Positions 1 to 7,458 of a DNA stretch of 19,882 nt are shown here, in pieces. This DNA comes from Acidobacteriota bacterium. Lineage in GTDB: Bacteria; Acidobacteriota; Vicinamibacteria; Vicinamibacterales; CAVVIG01. The translations under genes were made by a program, and so were the position numbers. The stretch lies in assembly GCA_003222455.1 (NCBI GenBank), contig QHWF01000265.1, positions 1 to 19,882 on the forward strand, read 5' to 3'. Each line of letters begins with the position of its first letter. The stretch's first letter is position 1. Below the pieces are notes generated by a model. It did no database searches. It had not been told where the DNA came from and saw nothing but the letters and a program-made list of their open reading frames with translations.

Positions 1-1363
1 CGCCGGCCCACCCGCCCATCATCTCGGCAAATTCCGGCCAGTTGTTGTTCGCGAAGGTCACCGCGTGGTGGCCGCCGATGCCGCCGCCCTCGCGGACAAA
101 GCGCAGGATCCCGTCGCGCACGTCCGGATCGTTGTGCACCATCCCGCAGACGTTGTTCAGGTAGACGGCGTCGAATTCCTTGATCTTCGGATACTTCAGC
201 AGATTCAGATCATTGCTGAAGACCGGCTCGAACGCGCCGGTGTATTTCGCCATCAATTCGAGCAGCAGGTTGCCGTGTGGAATCGTGGTGTGTCCCGAAT
301 ACATCTGCAGGTCGGTGACGAGCATCCGCCGCGGCTTCTTCGGCGTGACGATCGCCTGCCGAGGAACGGCCGCCTCGATCTGCCGCCGCTCTTCCGGCTT
401 CAGACGATCGGGGCCGCGTATCTGCCCGGCTGGAGAACCGATCACCTGCCTGACGCGATCGGCCATCGCCGGCCACATGACGCGCTCGAAGGCGTCGAGG
501 TTCTTCTGCATGTCGGCGTCGGTGCCGCCCGTTGACTGCACCGTAATCGCCAACGGCCTGACGCCGGCGCGGAAGGCCGCGAGGAAGAAGCCGGCAAGCG
601 CACCGGCGCCGCTGCCGAGCGGCACGTCGCGTCCGCCCGGACCGAGCGCGCTCCGGTCGGTCACGTTGACCAGCAGCAGTCGCTCCTTGACTACGCCAAG
701 TCCGTCAACCGGCTTGACACCGGCCTGCATCCATCCGCCCAGGTCGGCTCCAATGCCCACTCGCTTGCTCCGGCCTTCGATCGCGCGCATCGCGGCCCTC
801 GGATCGGTTCGGCTCTCGAGTGCGACATTGATTCCGAACTCCTCAGCCAGCCTGTCAACTTCCTCGAGCGCGGACGTGTCCGCGGGGACGACGAGGATCG
901 GCGCGCGGATGGCTGCCGCGAGCTCGAAAACCTTGCGCCGCGTCGCCGCGTCCGATCCGAGCGTGTCGACGTGATACGCGAACACCTGCTCGTTCAGCTC
1001 GCGAAGCCGATAGCTCACCGCATTTCGCTCGCCGGTGTGAAGTCGATAGTCCAGTTTCTTGGGAACTTCCGCGCTGACCGTATCTCTGCTCGACGCTTCG
1101 ACGCCGGCGACGCTCATCAGGTCGGCTTTGGCGAGCGCATCGGACAACGTGAGCTGCCTGAATGCCGACGCAGGGATCGCGACGCGCCAACCGAACCAGA
1201 TGGTGTTGTCCGCGGCGCCGGCGCGAATGGTGCCCAGACTCGATCCGGTCGGCCGCTGCGAAATCGACGCGACTTGCGGCGGCGGCTGCTGCTGCGCGGC
1301 GCTGGACGTGACGACGGCCACCATCGCGATCAGGACGGCGAACGCGCGCATGCTCTTGTTCAT
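1..1363 (-). CDS. Secreted sugar isomerase-like / ThuA-domain fusion protein (partial, 3' end outside window)
   Basis: The first 454 residues are visible; the gene runs off the left edge. I translated it by hand from the ATG at 1361-1363, which is preceded by a GGGGGTG ribosome-binding site. Residues 1-23 are a signal peptide (charged MNKSMR, hydrophobic core, SSAAQ cleavage region). Residues about 55-300 resemble a xylose-isomerase-like TIM barrel (WFGWRVAIP, ILVVPADTSALEEVDRLAEE, GIGADLGGWMQAG). Residues about 345-454 match the start of a ThuA (trehalose-utilisation-like, glutamine-amidotransferase-fold) domain: VTDLQMYSGHTTIPHGN, FDAVYLNNVCGM, EGGGIGGHHAVTFANN. Both domains occur in proteins handling sugars or sugar derivatives, but the substrate is unknown. 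It is divergent from the Oar-like receptor at 1649, and the two LacI-type operators between them could control both. The domain calls are good; the enzymatic role is inferred. Confidence 0.85.
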   Translation of the reverse strand, partial: MNKSMRAFAVLIAMVAVVTSSAAQQQPPPQVASISQRPTGSSLGTIRAGAADNTIWFGWRVAIPASAFRQLTLSDALAKADLMSVAGVEASSRDTVSAEVPKKLDYRLHTGERNAVSYRLRELNEQVFAYHVDTLGSDAATRRKVFELAAAIRAPILVVPADTSALEEVDRLAEEFGINVALESRTDPRAAMRAIEGRSKRVGIGADLGGWMQAGVKPVDGLGVVKERLLLVNVTDRSALGPGGRDVPLGSGAGALAGFFLAAFRAGVRPLAITVQSTGGTDADMQKNLDAFERVMWPAMADRVRQVIGSPAGQIRGPDRLKPEERRQIEAAVPRQAIVTPKKPRRMLVTDLQMYSGHTTIPHGNLLLELMAKYTGAFEPVFSNDLNLLKYPKIKEFDAVYLNNVCGMVHNDPDVRDGILRFVREGGGIGGHHAVTFANNNWPEFAEMMGGWAG

Positions 1364-1467
1364 CCTGTCACCCCCAAACAAACGCAGCCCAACGCTGCTG
1401 ATCATCCCGATGCAACAGAAAGCGGTCTCGTCTGCCAGCGCCACGGCAGGCCTGAATGCCTGGCTTG

Positions 1468-1522
1468 CTGCCCCTTCCTGCCCTTACTGCCCGTCCTGCC
1501 CATCCTGCCCATCCTGCCCATC
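1468..1522. repeat. 9-nt tandem repeat (CTGCCCATC-like, about six copies)
   Basis: Six units follow one another: a 10-nt first unit CTGCCCCTTC, then CTGCCCTTA, CTGCCCGTC, and three identical CTGCCCATC. The array lies in the 285-bp intergenic region upstream of both divergent genes. The units diverge progressively towards the left, as expected for slippage-driven growth from the right end. No spacers are present, so it is not a CRISPR. The remaining intergenic DNA (1364-1467) shows no gene. Confidence 0.85.
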
Positions 1523-1549
1523 ACCGGCCGTTGTATACCGCATTTCTGC

Positions 1550-1584
1550 CTTTAACGCTAAAGCAGTTTACTTTACCGATAAAG
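1550..1584. promoter_or_regulatory. Two tandem LacI-type operators
   Basis: Two palindromes of the same design occur here: CTTTAACGCTAAAG at 1550-1563 and CTTTACCGATAAAG at 1571-1584. Both read CTTTA-nCGn-TAAAG, with the central CG step typical of LacI-family operators. Their centres are 21 bp apart, about two helical turns, so two dimers would bind the same DNA face. They lie between the divergent isomerase/ThuA gene and the receptor gene. No LacI regulator is encoded in the window, so the family assignment rests on the site alone. Confidence 0.7.
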
Positions 1585-1595
1585 TTAGGTATATC
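1567..1595 (+). promoter_or_regulatory. Candidate promoter for the Oar-like receptor
   Basis: TTTACT (1567-1572) and TATATC (1590-1595) are separated by 17 bp, ahead of the receptor start at 1649. The right-hand LacI-type palindrome lies in the -35 region and spacer, where a bound repressor would block polymerase. The -35 match is weak. Confidence 0.4.
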
Positions 1596-1648
1596 AAGAC
1601 CCGAAAACCAGTGTGTCCGACGTGGACGCGGACGCCAGAGGGGGCGGC

Positions 1649-4600
1649 ATGAGGCAGATCAGGTTCTCGGCAGTCTCGATGTTGTTGCTGCTCGCCGGCG
1701 ACGTGTCGGCGCAGACCGTGACGGGTTCGATGTCCGTGACGGTCGTGGATGCCACGGGCCAGGTCATTCCGGGCGCCGATGTGATGGTGGTCCACGAAAC
1801 CAGCGCCGGAGAACGTCGCACGGTCACCAACGAAGCCGGCGATTTCAACTTTCCTGGACTCACGCCAGGACCCTACACGATTCGAGTCACGCTGGCTGGA
1901 TTCAAGCCGCTCGAGGTGAAGGCCACCATCGTGCAGGGCAACAACCGGCTGGCGGTCGGCACGCTTCGACTCGAGATTGGAGAATTCAGCGAAGCGGTGA
2001 CGGTGAGCTCGGTGGGCCAGTTTCTCGCGACGACCCAGACGTCCCAGCAGGCGGTCCTGGATCTCAAGCAGGTCACGAACCTGTCCATCCGCGGCCGCGA
2101 TCCGATCTCGCTGCTGAAGATCCTGCCGGGTGTCTCGCTGCTGGCCAACGATCAGGAGACGTTCGGCGGCAGCTTCGCCACCGGGGTGCCGGCGATTCAG
2201 GGCGCGACGCGCAGCCAGACGATCTACGTCGACGGCATCAACGGCGGTGACGGCGGCGGGCAGGGCGGCGGCGGCGGCAACTTCAGCGGCGCCACGAACC
2301 TCGACGCCATCGCGGAAGTGAACGTGCAGATGAGCGCGTATGCGGCCGAGTACGGCCTGAAGGGCGGCGCGCAGGTGAACTTCATCACCAAGCACGGCGG
2401 CACCGAGTACCACGGCACCGCGTATACCTACCAGCGCGACACGCGGTTCAACAGCACGAACTATTTCAACAAACTGGCCGGCATTCCGAAGCCTGAATAC
2501 CGCTACAGCACGCTGGGCGGCAACCTGGGCGGACCGGTGCCGGGGATGAACAAGAAGCTCCTGTTTTTTTACTCCCTCGACGACACGCAGCTGAAAGATC
2601 CGAACATTCTCAGACGCTGGATGGTCCCGACGGCGCTCGAACGGCGCGGCGACTTCTCGCAGACGCGCACGCCGTCCGGGGCGTTGATTCAGGTTCGCGA
2701 TCCGCTCACCACCGCGCCGTTTCCGGGCAACGTAATCCCGTTGAGCCGTCTCGATCCGCGAGGCCTCGCGTTCCTCAACATGCTCCCGATGCCGAACACG
2801 AACGAGGCGGGATACAACTTCGTCGTCCAGGAGCCGAGCATTCCGCATCCGCGTCGCCAACACCTGTTCCGCTTCGACTACCGGCCGAGCGTCAAAGACA
2901 CCATTTCGTTCAAGGGCCAGACCTGGTACACCAAGAGCGTGGGATACAACGTGGCCGGCGCGTCGGCGCGGTGGGGTCTCGTCCGGCAGCGGTACGATTT
3001 CACGGCCGATCAGGCCAAGATCGACTACACGCGCATCCTGGGCAAGAACACCGTGCTCGAGATCAACACCGGCGTGTTCAACAGCCACGAGGACGGACCA
3101 CCCGAGGACGCCGTGGCGCTGGCCTCCATTCAGCGGACGAGTTTTCCGGCGCTGGCCAACATGCCGCAGTTCGCGGCCGCCAACAATCCGCTCAATCTGA
3201 TCCCCAGAGTGATGTGGGGGAACTTCCAGAGCAGCGGGAGCAACGACTGGATCCCGAACATCACCTATGACGGGCGCTGGCCCATCACCGGGCACGACAC
3301 GGCCTTCAACGTCAATATGAACCTGACGCATACGCGCGGGGCGCACACCTTCAAGACGGGCGCGATGCGGGAGCGCGAGAACTTCGGGCAGGCGCGATCG
3401 GGAACGTTCGGGGGCGAGTTCAGCTTCGCCAACGATGCGGCGAACCCGAACAACACCGGCTTTGCGTTCTCCAACGCCTTGCTCGGCCAGGTGACCAGCT
3501 ACACCGAGTCGATGGGCCGCCCCGGCGACGACCGCCAGCAGAACACCTACGCGTGGTTCGTCCAGGATACGTGGAGGCTGCACCCGCAGGTCACGCTGGA
3601 CATCGGCCTGCGGATGTACCGGTCGGGCCTCCCGCTGCACGTCAACGGCGAGTCGTCGATCTTCAGCTTCGACTCGTTCGATCCGAAATGGGGAGGGAAT
3701 GCGCCGGTCTTGTTCCGGCCGATCACGACGCCGGCGGGCCGGCGCGCCGTGAACCCGTTGACCGGCGAAATCTGGCCGGTCACCTACATCGGCCAGATGG
3801 TCCCGGGCAGCGGATACAGCTGCGGCGTCATCACCCCGACGACACCGTGTCAGATCAACGGCGTCGTCATTCAGGAGAACGGCAATTACGTCGACGGTGG
3901 CCGCGGCTTCTTCAATCCGCCAGGCGTGCAGTTCGATCCACGCTTCGGGCTCGCCTGGGCCGCGAATACGCGCACCGTCATTCGCGCGGCCGCCGGCGAG
4001 TTCCACGAAGGCTCCGGCGGATTCTACGTCACCGGCGGTCCGGCGTACCGGTTCGACCGCGTCGTGCGGTTCACCGACTTCAATCAGTTCCTCACCGGCA
4101 CCAGTACGACGACCCCGGTCAACGTGGCGGGGACGCCGAAGGAGGACAAACGTCCCGCGACGTACCGCTATACCGTCGGTCTTCAGCGGGAGCTCGGGTG
4201 GCACACGGTCCTCGACGCCGCGTATGTCGGCGATCAGACACACTTCCTTCCGGTGCAGAAGAACTACAACATGGTCCCGGCCGGCGCCCGGTTCCTGCCG
4301 CAGAACCGCGATCTGACGGTCACCCCGACCGCCGCGAATCCGGGCGCGCTGCCGGATGTGTTCCTCCGGCCGATCCTGGGGTTCGGCGAAATCAACATGA
4401 CGGAGCCGATCGGCAACTCCAACTACAACTCGCTGCAGACGCAGCTGACCCGGCGGTTCACCGGCGGGGTCGAGCTGGCGGGCAGCTACACGTGGGCCCG
4501 CGGTTATCAGAATTTCTTTCCGCAGAACCGCGCGAACAACAACAACACCGTCGATGGCTCGCAAATCTACCAGAACAATCCGTTACCCGAGGTGATGTCC

Positions 4601-5194
4601 CGCACCAACAACATCCAGGAGCACATCGTCGTCGCCAGCTACACGATCGATCTGCCCAACCGTGAAGGCCGATCCGGTCCGGCCAGGTGGCTGCTGAACG
4701 ATTGGAGCATTTCAGGTATCAGCACATTCGCGACCGGCAACATCGCCGCGATCACGTACACCACGACGGACAACTTCGACTTCACCGGCGGCGGCCAGCG
4801 GTGCGGCGACCAGGACGGTCCCTGGCCTAACGTGACAGGGGACGCCCGGCTGCCGCGCGGCGAGCGCACAATCGACCGGTGGTTCGACACGAGCGTGTTC
4901 AAACGTCCGGCCGGGCAGGGTGGGATCGGCAACACCTGCGACAACAACATGATCACGCTGCCCGGCTTCCACAACCACGATCTGTCGATTTTCAAGAATT
5001 TCCCGATGAAGGGGAATCAGAAGATGCAGTTCCGCTGGGAGATCTACAATCTGTTCGACTCGCTGTCGTTCAACGAAGTCGACACGAGCGCGATCTTCGA
5101 CGCGGCCGGCAATCAGACCGACACGAACTTCGGCAAGGTCACGTCGGCGCGCAACGAACGGCGCATGCAGTTTTCGTTGCGGTACATTTTCTAG
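1649..5194 (+). CDS. Oar-like TonB-dependent outer-membrane receptor
   Basis: This 1181-aa protein is intact. I chose the ATG at 1649 because GAGGGGGCGG precedes it and the signal peptide follows directly (MRQIRFSAVSMLLLLAGDVSA, then Q); a GTG at 1613 would add 12 polar residues in front. Residues about 25-105 form a carboxypeptidase-regulatory-like beta-sandwich (GSMSVTVVDATGQVIPGADV, NFPGLTPGPYTIRVTLAGF). The plug follows (SLLKILPGVS, IYVDGING, IAEVNVQMSAYAAEYG, VNFITKHGGTEYHGTAY) with a glycine-rich insert (GGDGGGQGGGGG). The rest is a beta-barrel ending in the aromatic-terminated strand MQFSLRYIF. Such receptors import large substrates, often glycans or their breakdown products, using TonB energy. 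The LacI-type operators and the flanking isomerase-like genes suggest a carbohydrate-related substrate, but this is inference. Confidence 0.93.
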   Translation: MRQIRFSAVSMLLLLAGDVSAQTVTGSMSVTVVDATGQVIPGADVMVVHETSAGERRTVTNEAGDFNFPGLTPGPYTIRVTLAGFKPLEVKATIVQGNNRLAVGTLRLEIGEFSEAVTVSSVGQFLATTQTSQQAVLDLKQVTNLSIRGRDPISLLKILPGVSLLANDQETFGGSFATGVPAIQGATRSQTIYVDGINGGDGGGQGGGGGNFSGATNLDAIAEVNVQMSAYAAEYGLKGGAQVNFITKHGGTEYHGTAYTYQRDTRFNSTNYFNKLAGIPKPEYRYSTLGGNLGGPVPGMNKKLLFFYSLDDTQLKDPNILRRWMVPTALERRGDFSQTRTPSGALIQVRDPLTTAPFPGNVIPLSRLDPRGLAFLNMLPMPNTNEAGYNFVVQEPSIPHPRRQHLFRFDYRPSVKDTISFKGQTWYTKSVGYNVAGASARWGLVRQRYDFTADQAKIDYTRILGKNTVLEINTGVFNSHEDGPPEDAVALASIQRTSFPALANMPQFAAANNPLNLIPRVMWGNFQSSGSNDWIPNITYDGRWPITGHDTAFNVNMNLTHTRGAHTFKTGAMRERENFGQARSGTFGGEFSFANDAANPNNTGFAFSNALLGQVTSYTESMGRPGDDRQQNTYAWFVQDTWRLHPQVTLDIGLRMYRSGLPLHVNGESSIFSFDSFDPKWGGNAPVLFRPITTPAGRRAVNPLTGEIWPVTYIGQMVPGSGYSCGVITPTTPCQINGVVIQENGNYVDGGRGFFNPPGVQFDPRFGLAWAANTRTVIRAAAGEFHEGSGGFYVTGGPAYRFDRVVRFTDFNQFLTGTSTTTPVNVAGTPKEDKRPATYRYTVGLQRELGWHTVLDAAYVGDQTHFLPVQKNYNMVPAGARFLPQNRDLTVTPTAANPGALPDVFLRPILGFGEINMTEPIGNSNYNSLQTQLTRRFTGGVELAGSYTWARGYQNFFPQNRANNNNTVDGSQIYQNNPLPEVMSRTNNIQEHIVVASYTIDLPNREGRSGPARWLLNDWSISGISTFATGNIAAITYTTTDNFDFTGGGQRCGDQDGPWPNVTGDARLPRGERTIDRWFDTSVFKRPAGQGGIGNTCDNNMITLPGFHNHDLSIFKNFPMKGNQKMQFRWEIYNLFDSLSFNEVDTSAIFDAAGNQTDTNFGKVTSARNERRMQFSLRYIF

Positions 5195-5211
5195 CGGAGG
5201 CGACGAAGATC

Positions 5212-5345
5212 ACGGAGGGAACGGTATTACACAGCGAAACGGAGACACAGAGGAAAAACAGAGAAGGCACACGAAACCCGGAATCAAAGATCGATCTGGT
5301 TTTTCTCCGTTGCTCCGTTTCTCTGTGTGATGCCGTTACCTCCGT
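5212..5345. repeat. Long imperfect inverted repeat (CACAGAG-type intergenic palindrome)
   Basis: The left arm (about 5212-5257) and right arm (about 5300-5345) are inverted copies with roughly ten mismatches over about 46 nt. Both contain ACGGAGG, AACGG, CACAG and AAACGGAG blocks. It fills most of the 178-bp gap between the receptor and the isomerase-like gene. The RNA could fold into a long hairpin and act as a terminator or attenuator. The purine units CGGAGACACAGAGG resemble those of the element at 12783-12845. Confidence 0.75.
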
Positions 5346-5372
5346 AACCTCCGTTCCCGAGAGAGGCGCAAA

Positions 5373-6083
5373 ATGAATCGCCGGGATTTCGCGAAGACCA
5401 TCGCCGCCGCCGGCTTCGGTGCGGCGGCGTTTCCGTCGCTTGCCGGCGCGCAATCACGAAAGTTGAGAATCGGGTGCACCGCGCTCATCTGGGGCGCGGT
5501 GCCGCGGACGCCGGAGAATCTGAGGGCCGCGGTCCGGGACATGGCGAGCCTGGGTTTCCACGGATTTGAGACGTTTGCGTCGATCGTGAACGATTGGGAC
5601 GCGAAGGGAACTCTTGGGCCGCTCATCGAGGAATACCGGATCCCGATGATTTCCGGCTACGCGACCGTCCAGCTCACCAACACCTCCACGCGCAAGGACG
5701 ACGTGGCGCAATTGATCCAATCGGGCAAGGCCGTGCGAAAGCACGGCGGCCGCTTCATGGTGCTGGCTCCGAACGGCGTCAAGCGCACCGAGTTCACCTT
5801 CTCCGAGCACAAAGCCGATATCGTCGCCAGCCTGAACGAGTACGCAACAGCGATGAACGATGTCGGGCTCGGCGCCGGCCTGCACCAGCACCCGGGGACC
5901 GCGGTCGAGACGCGCGACGCCATCGTCGGTGCCGCACTAGGAGCGCGTCTGAGTAATCACAGCCTGACTACCGAGCACACGAACCTCAGCATCCTTTGTG
6001 CTTGCTACATTTTTTGCCACGAAGACACGAAGCCACGAAGAAACCCGGGGTACATTCTTCGTGCGTGCTTCGTGTCTTCGTGA
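5373..6083 (+). pseudogene. Truncated Tat-exported sugar phosphate isomerase/epimerase-like protein
   Basis: The start ATG follows GAGAGAGGCGC. The N-terminus is a twin-arginine signal (NRRDFAKTIAAAGFG, AFPSLAGA). Residues 29 to about 188 are a xylose-isomerase-like TIM barrel fragment (IGCTALIWG, MASLGFHGFETFA, GLHQHPGTAVETRDAI). Family members are usually about 290-320 aa. Here the similarity stops near 5937, about two thirds of the way through. The frame then runs through unrelated sequence into the palindrome at 6017-6091 and stops at 6083 after a junk tail (CHEDTKPRRNPGYILRACF). It is not certain whether any product is stable. It lies downstream of the receptor and shares its theme with the fusion at 1-1363. 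Confidence 0.75.
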
Positions 6084-6091
6084 CTTCGTGG
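6017..6091. repeat. Palindromic element of CACGAAGAC-type units
   Basis: The left arm (6017-6042) consists of repeated CCACGAAG/ACACGAAG units; the right arm (about 6055-6091) is the inverted version (CTTCGTGTCTTCGTGACTTC). A short CCCGGGG-containing loop separates them. The 9-nt period and inverted layout match the CACAGAGAC element at 12783-12845, though the units differ. It sits exactly between the truncated isomerase gene and the orphan SDR C-terminus. Confidence 0.8.
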
Positions 6092-6102
6092 TTGCATTTT
6101 TG

Positions 6103-6189
6103 GTCGCTGCATTTCTCGTTTCGCCGGCGTCGGCGTTCATCACCGGACAAACGCTCTATGTCGACGGCGGCATCACCGCGACACAGTAG
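6103..6189 (+). pseudogene. Orphan C-terminus of a short-chain dehydrogenase/reductase (SDR)
   Basis: The frame ending at the TAG at 6187-6189 reads AAFLVSPASAFITGQTLYVD followed by GGITATQ. This is the hallmark C-terminal segment of classical SDR enzymes (F-L-x-S-x-x-A-x-x-I-T-G-Q-x-x-x-V-D-G-G). Nothing upstream encodes the Rossmann fold or the YxxxK active site. The piece is only about 28 codons long and follows the palindrome directly, so it is a relic rather than a working gene. Confidence 0.8.
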
Positions 6190-6270
6190 TGCGGCTTGAC
6201 GCGGCCGTGTCTCGGACAAATTCAGAATTTTTTTCTTGACAACGTCCGCCACCTGACGCACAGTCACACT

Positions 6271-6296
6271 GTGCTAGTTCAGTAGTACACTAACAC
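6271..6296. promoter_or_regulatory. Candidate GntR/YtrA operator and promoter region
   Basis: A good -35 TTGACA lies at 6236-6241, followed by a dyad-rich stretch just upstream of the regulator gene. It contains the near-palindrome TAGTACACTA (6283-6292) and GTGCTA (6271-6276) opposing TAGTACAC. YtrA-type regulators commonly bind such GTGTA/TACAC-like sites ahead of their own operon. No convincing -10 was found at the expected distance. Confidence 0.45.
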
Positions 6297-6310
6297 GCGA
6301 CGGGGCCGTG

Positions 6311-6715
6311 ATGCTGTTTCGCCCGAATCCATCGCTCGGTGTCCCCATCTACCTGCAATTGATGGAGCAGGTGAAGCATGCGATTGAAACGGGCGCGCTG
6401 CGGCCGGGCGAGCAGCTGCCCGGCATCCGTCCGCTGGCGGAGGAGCTCGTGATCAACGCCAATACCGTCGCCAAAGCCTATCGCGAGCTCGAGCACGAAG
6501 GCGTCATCGAGCTGCGCCACGGCGCCGGCGCGTTCGTCTCGGCAAATGCCCGTGCAAAAAAGCTGACCGACAAGCTCCGCGCCGGTCAGGCCATCGTCGC
6601 CGATGCGGTGGAGCGGCTGCACGCGCGGGGGATCACAGACGAGGAGATCCGGCGGCTGTTCGAGGCGGAGCTCGCCGGGCTGGCCAGGTCGCCTGGAACC
6701 AGGAGCTCATCGTGA
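6311..6715 (+). CDS. GntR-family transcriptional regulator, YtrA type
   Basis: This 134-aa protein has an N-terminal winged helix-turn-helix (PIYLQLMEQVKHAIETGALR, PGEQLPGIRPLAEEL, NANTVAKAYRELEHEGVIE, GAGAFV; residues about 12-75) and a short C-terminal helical tail (LTDKLRAGQAIVADAVERLH). It lacks the large effector domain of FadR- or HutC-type regulators, which defines the YtrA subfamily. YtrA regulators normally repress an ABC transporter operon directly downstream. That fits the overlap here: the TGA at 6713-6715 overlaps a GTG start at 6712. The transporter itself is almost entirely deleted. A GTG at 6308 immediately before the chosen ATG is an alternative start. Confidence 0.9.
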   Translation: MLFRPNPSLGVPIYLQLMEQVKHAIETGALRPGEQLPGIRPLAEELVINANTVAKAYRELEHEGVIELRHGAGAFVSANARAKKLTDKLRAGQAIVADAVERLHARGITDEEIRRLFEAELAGLARSPGTRSSS

Positions 6716-6885
6716 CTGACCCGTTCGTCATCGAAACCCGCGACCTGCGAAAGAACTTAGTGATGAGTGCCGAGACGTATTTCCGTACCGGTGCGCTGCC
6801 GTGGTCGGGACTCCTCTTCAGCGCGGCGGTATCGATGGCCCTGTGGTACGGCGCCGTTGTCAACATGGCGCGCCAGGATTTCTGA
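6712..6885 (+). pseudogene. In-frame remnant: ABC ATPase N-terminus joined to permease C-terminus
   Basis: This 57-codon frame starts with GTG overlapping the regulator stop codon (GTGA). Its first residues, MTDPFVIETRDLRKN, look like the opening beta-strand of an ABC transporter ATPase just before the Walker A region. The rest, SAETYFRTGALPWSGLLFSA followed by AVSMALWYGAVVNMARQDF, looks like the last transmembrane helix and end of an ABC-2-type permease. No Walker A, signature or Walker B motif is present. The simplest reading is one deletion that removed most of an ATPase gene and the upstream part of a permease gene while keeping frame. A genuine small membrane protein is less likely but not excluded. 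Confidence 0.65.
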
Positions 6886-7200
6886 CGGATGGCCGCGAGC
6901 CGCGCTACTTGGACCGTTCTTCGCTCGGCGCCGCCGGACTGGCGTGGCCGTCCGGCACCACGGCCGGGCCTTTGCCGCCTTCGAGCAATGGCGCGAGCAG
7001 CTCCCGTACACGTTGCCGGTGCCGCACTCTGCGTTTCCGGTTGATCTGAAATCTCGAGCGATCGCCGTTTCGCTTCGACATCATGCGCCTTTCACTGCAC
7101 GCAATCAGAAGGTCTCACGGGCCGCATCCGTTGCTGAATGCGGACCGTGACTCGTGATCCCGTACGGAATTGGGAATTCGCGCGGACCGATGGAGCTTGA
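6886..7200. other. Gene-poor stretch after the ABC remnant
   Basis: No convincing gene is seen. A short frame from ATG 6893 (MAASRATWTVLRS, about 51 codons) could be the N-terminus of another lost permease, but the remainder is arginine/alanine-rich and unconvincing. Near 7165, GGAATTGGGAATTC resembles the ATTCGGAATT repeats at 12663-12704. Confidence 0.4.
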
Positions 7201-7458
7201 CTAAACGCCGTCGGCGACCGCGACGGCGGGTTCGAGAATGGCTCCGACGTGTCCGGGTCCGGCGAGGTCGCTCGTCTGGACCGGCGCGGTCAACAGCTGT
7301 TGTACCTTGCCTTCCGCGACCTCGACCTGAGCGATGATCGTGGACTTGTGCACGCCGCGCTCCACTCTCGGCCGGCAGCCCTTCATCAACTGGGCGGCGC
7401 GGAGTGTCGCCAGCACCACGAACTGAAACGCACCCATTCCTGGCGGACGGTGAATCAT
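7201..7458 (-). CDS. RNA polymerase omega subunit-like small protein
   Basis: This 85-aa protein starts at ATG 7456-7458, which is preceded by GGAGGTGCGCT. The core FQFVVLATLRAAQLMKGC, PRVE and HKSTIIAQVEVAEGKV resembles the omega-subunit helix pattern seen in Acidobacteriota (F-V-x-x-A-x-L-R-A-x-Q-L), including a reduced RxxQ-type motif and a conserved GCxPRV turn. Omega assists assembly of the beta-prime subunit. The gene overlaps the upstream membrane-protein gene by 4 nt (ATGA), so the two are translationally coupled. It lies away from the usual gmk/rpoZ context, which suggests a second or paralogous omega. A divergent helical protein of other function is possible. Confidence 0.55.
   Translation of the reverse strand: MIHRPPGMGAFQFVVLATLRAAQLMKGCRPRVERGVHKSTIIAQVEVAEGKVQQLLTAPVQTSDLAGPGHVGAILEPAVAVADGV

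Noticed and set aside
1468..1522. Possible CRISPR-like array
   Set aside because: The 9-nt units are contiguous with no spacers; it is a simple tandem repeat.
1568..4564. A 998-codon open frame on the minus strand opposite the Oar-like receptor
   Set aside because: It is an antisense shadow in high-GC DNA: arginine/valine-rich without domains, while the plus frame has a signal peptide, plug and barrel motifs.
6767..7150. A 127-codon plus-strand frame after the ABC remnant
   Set aside because: Arg/Ala/His-rich composition, no ribosome-binding site, and it starts inside the ABC remnant in another frame.
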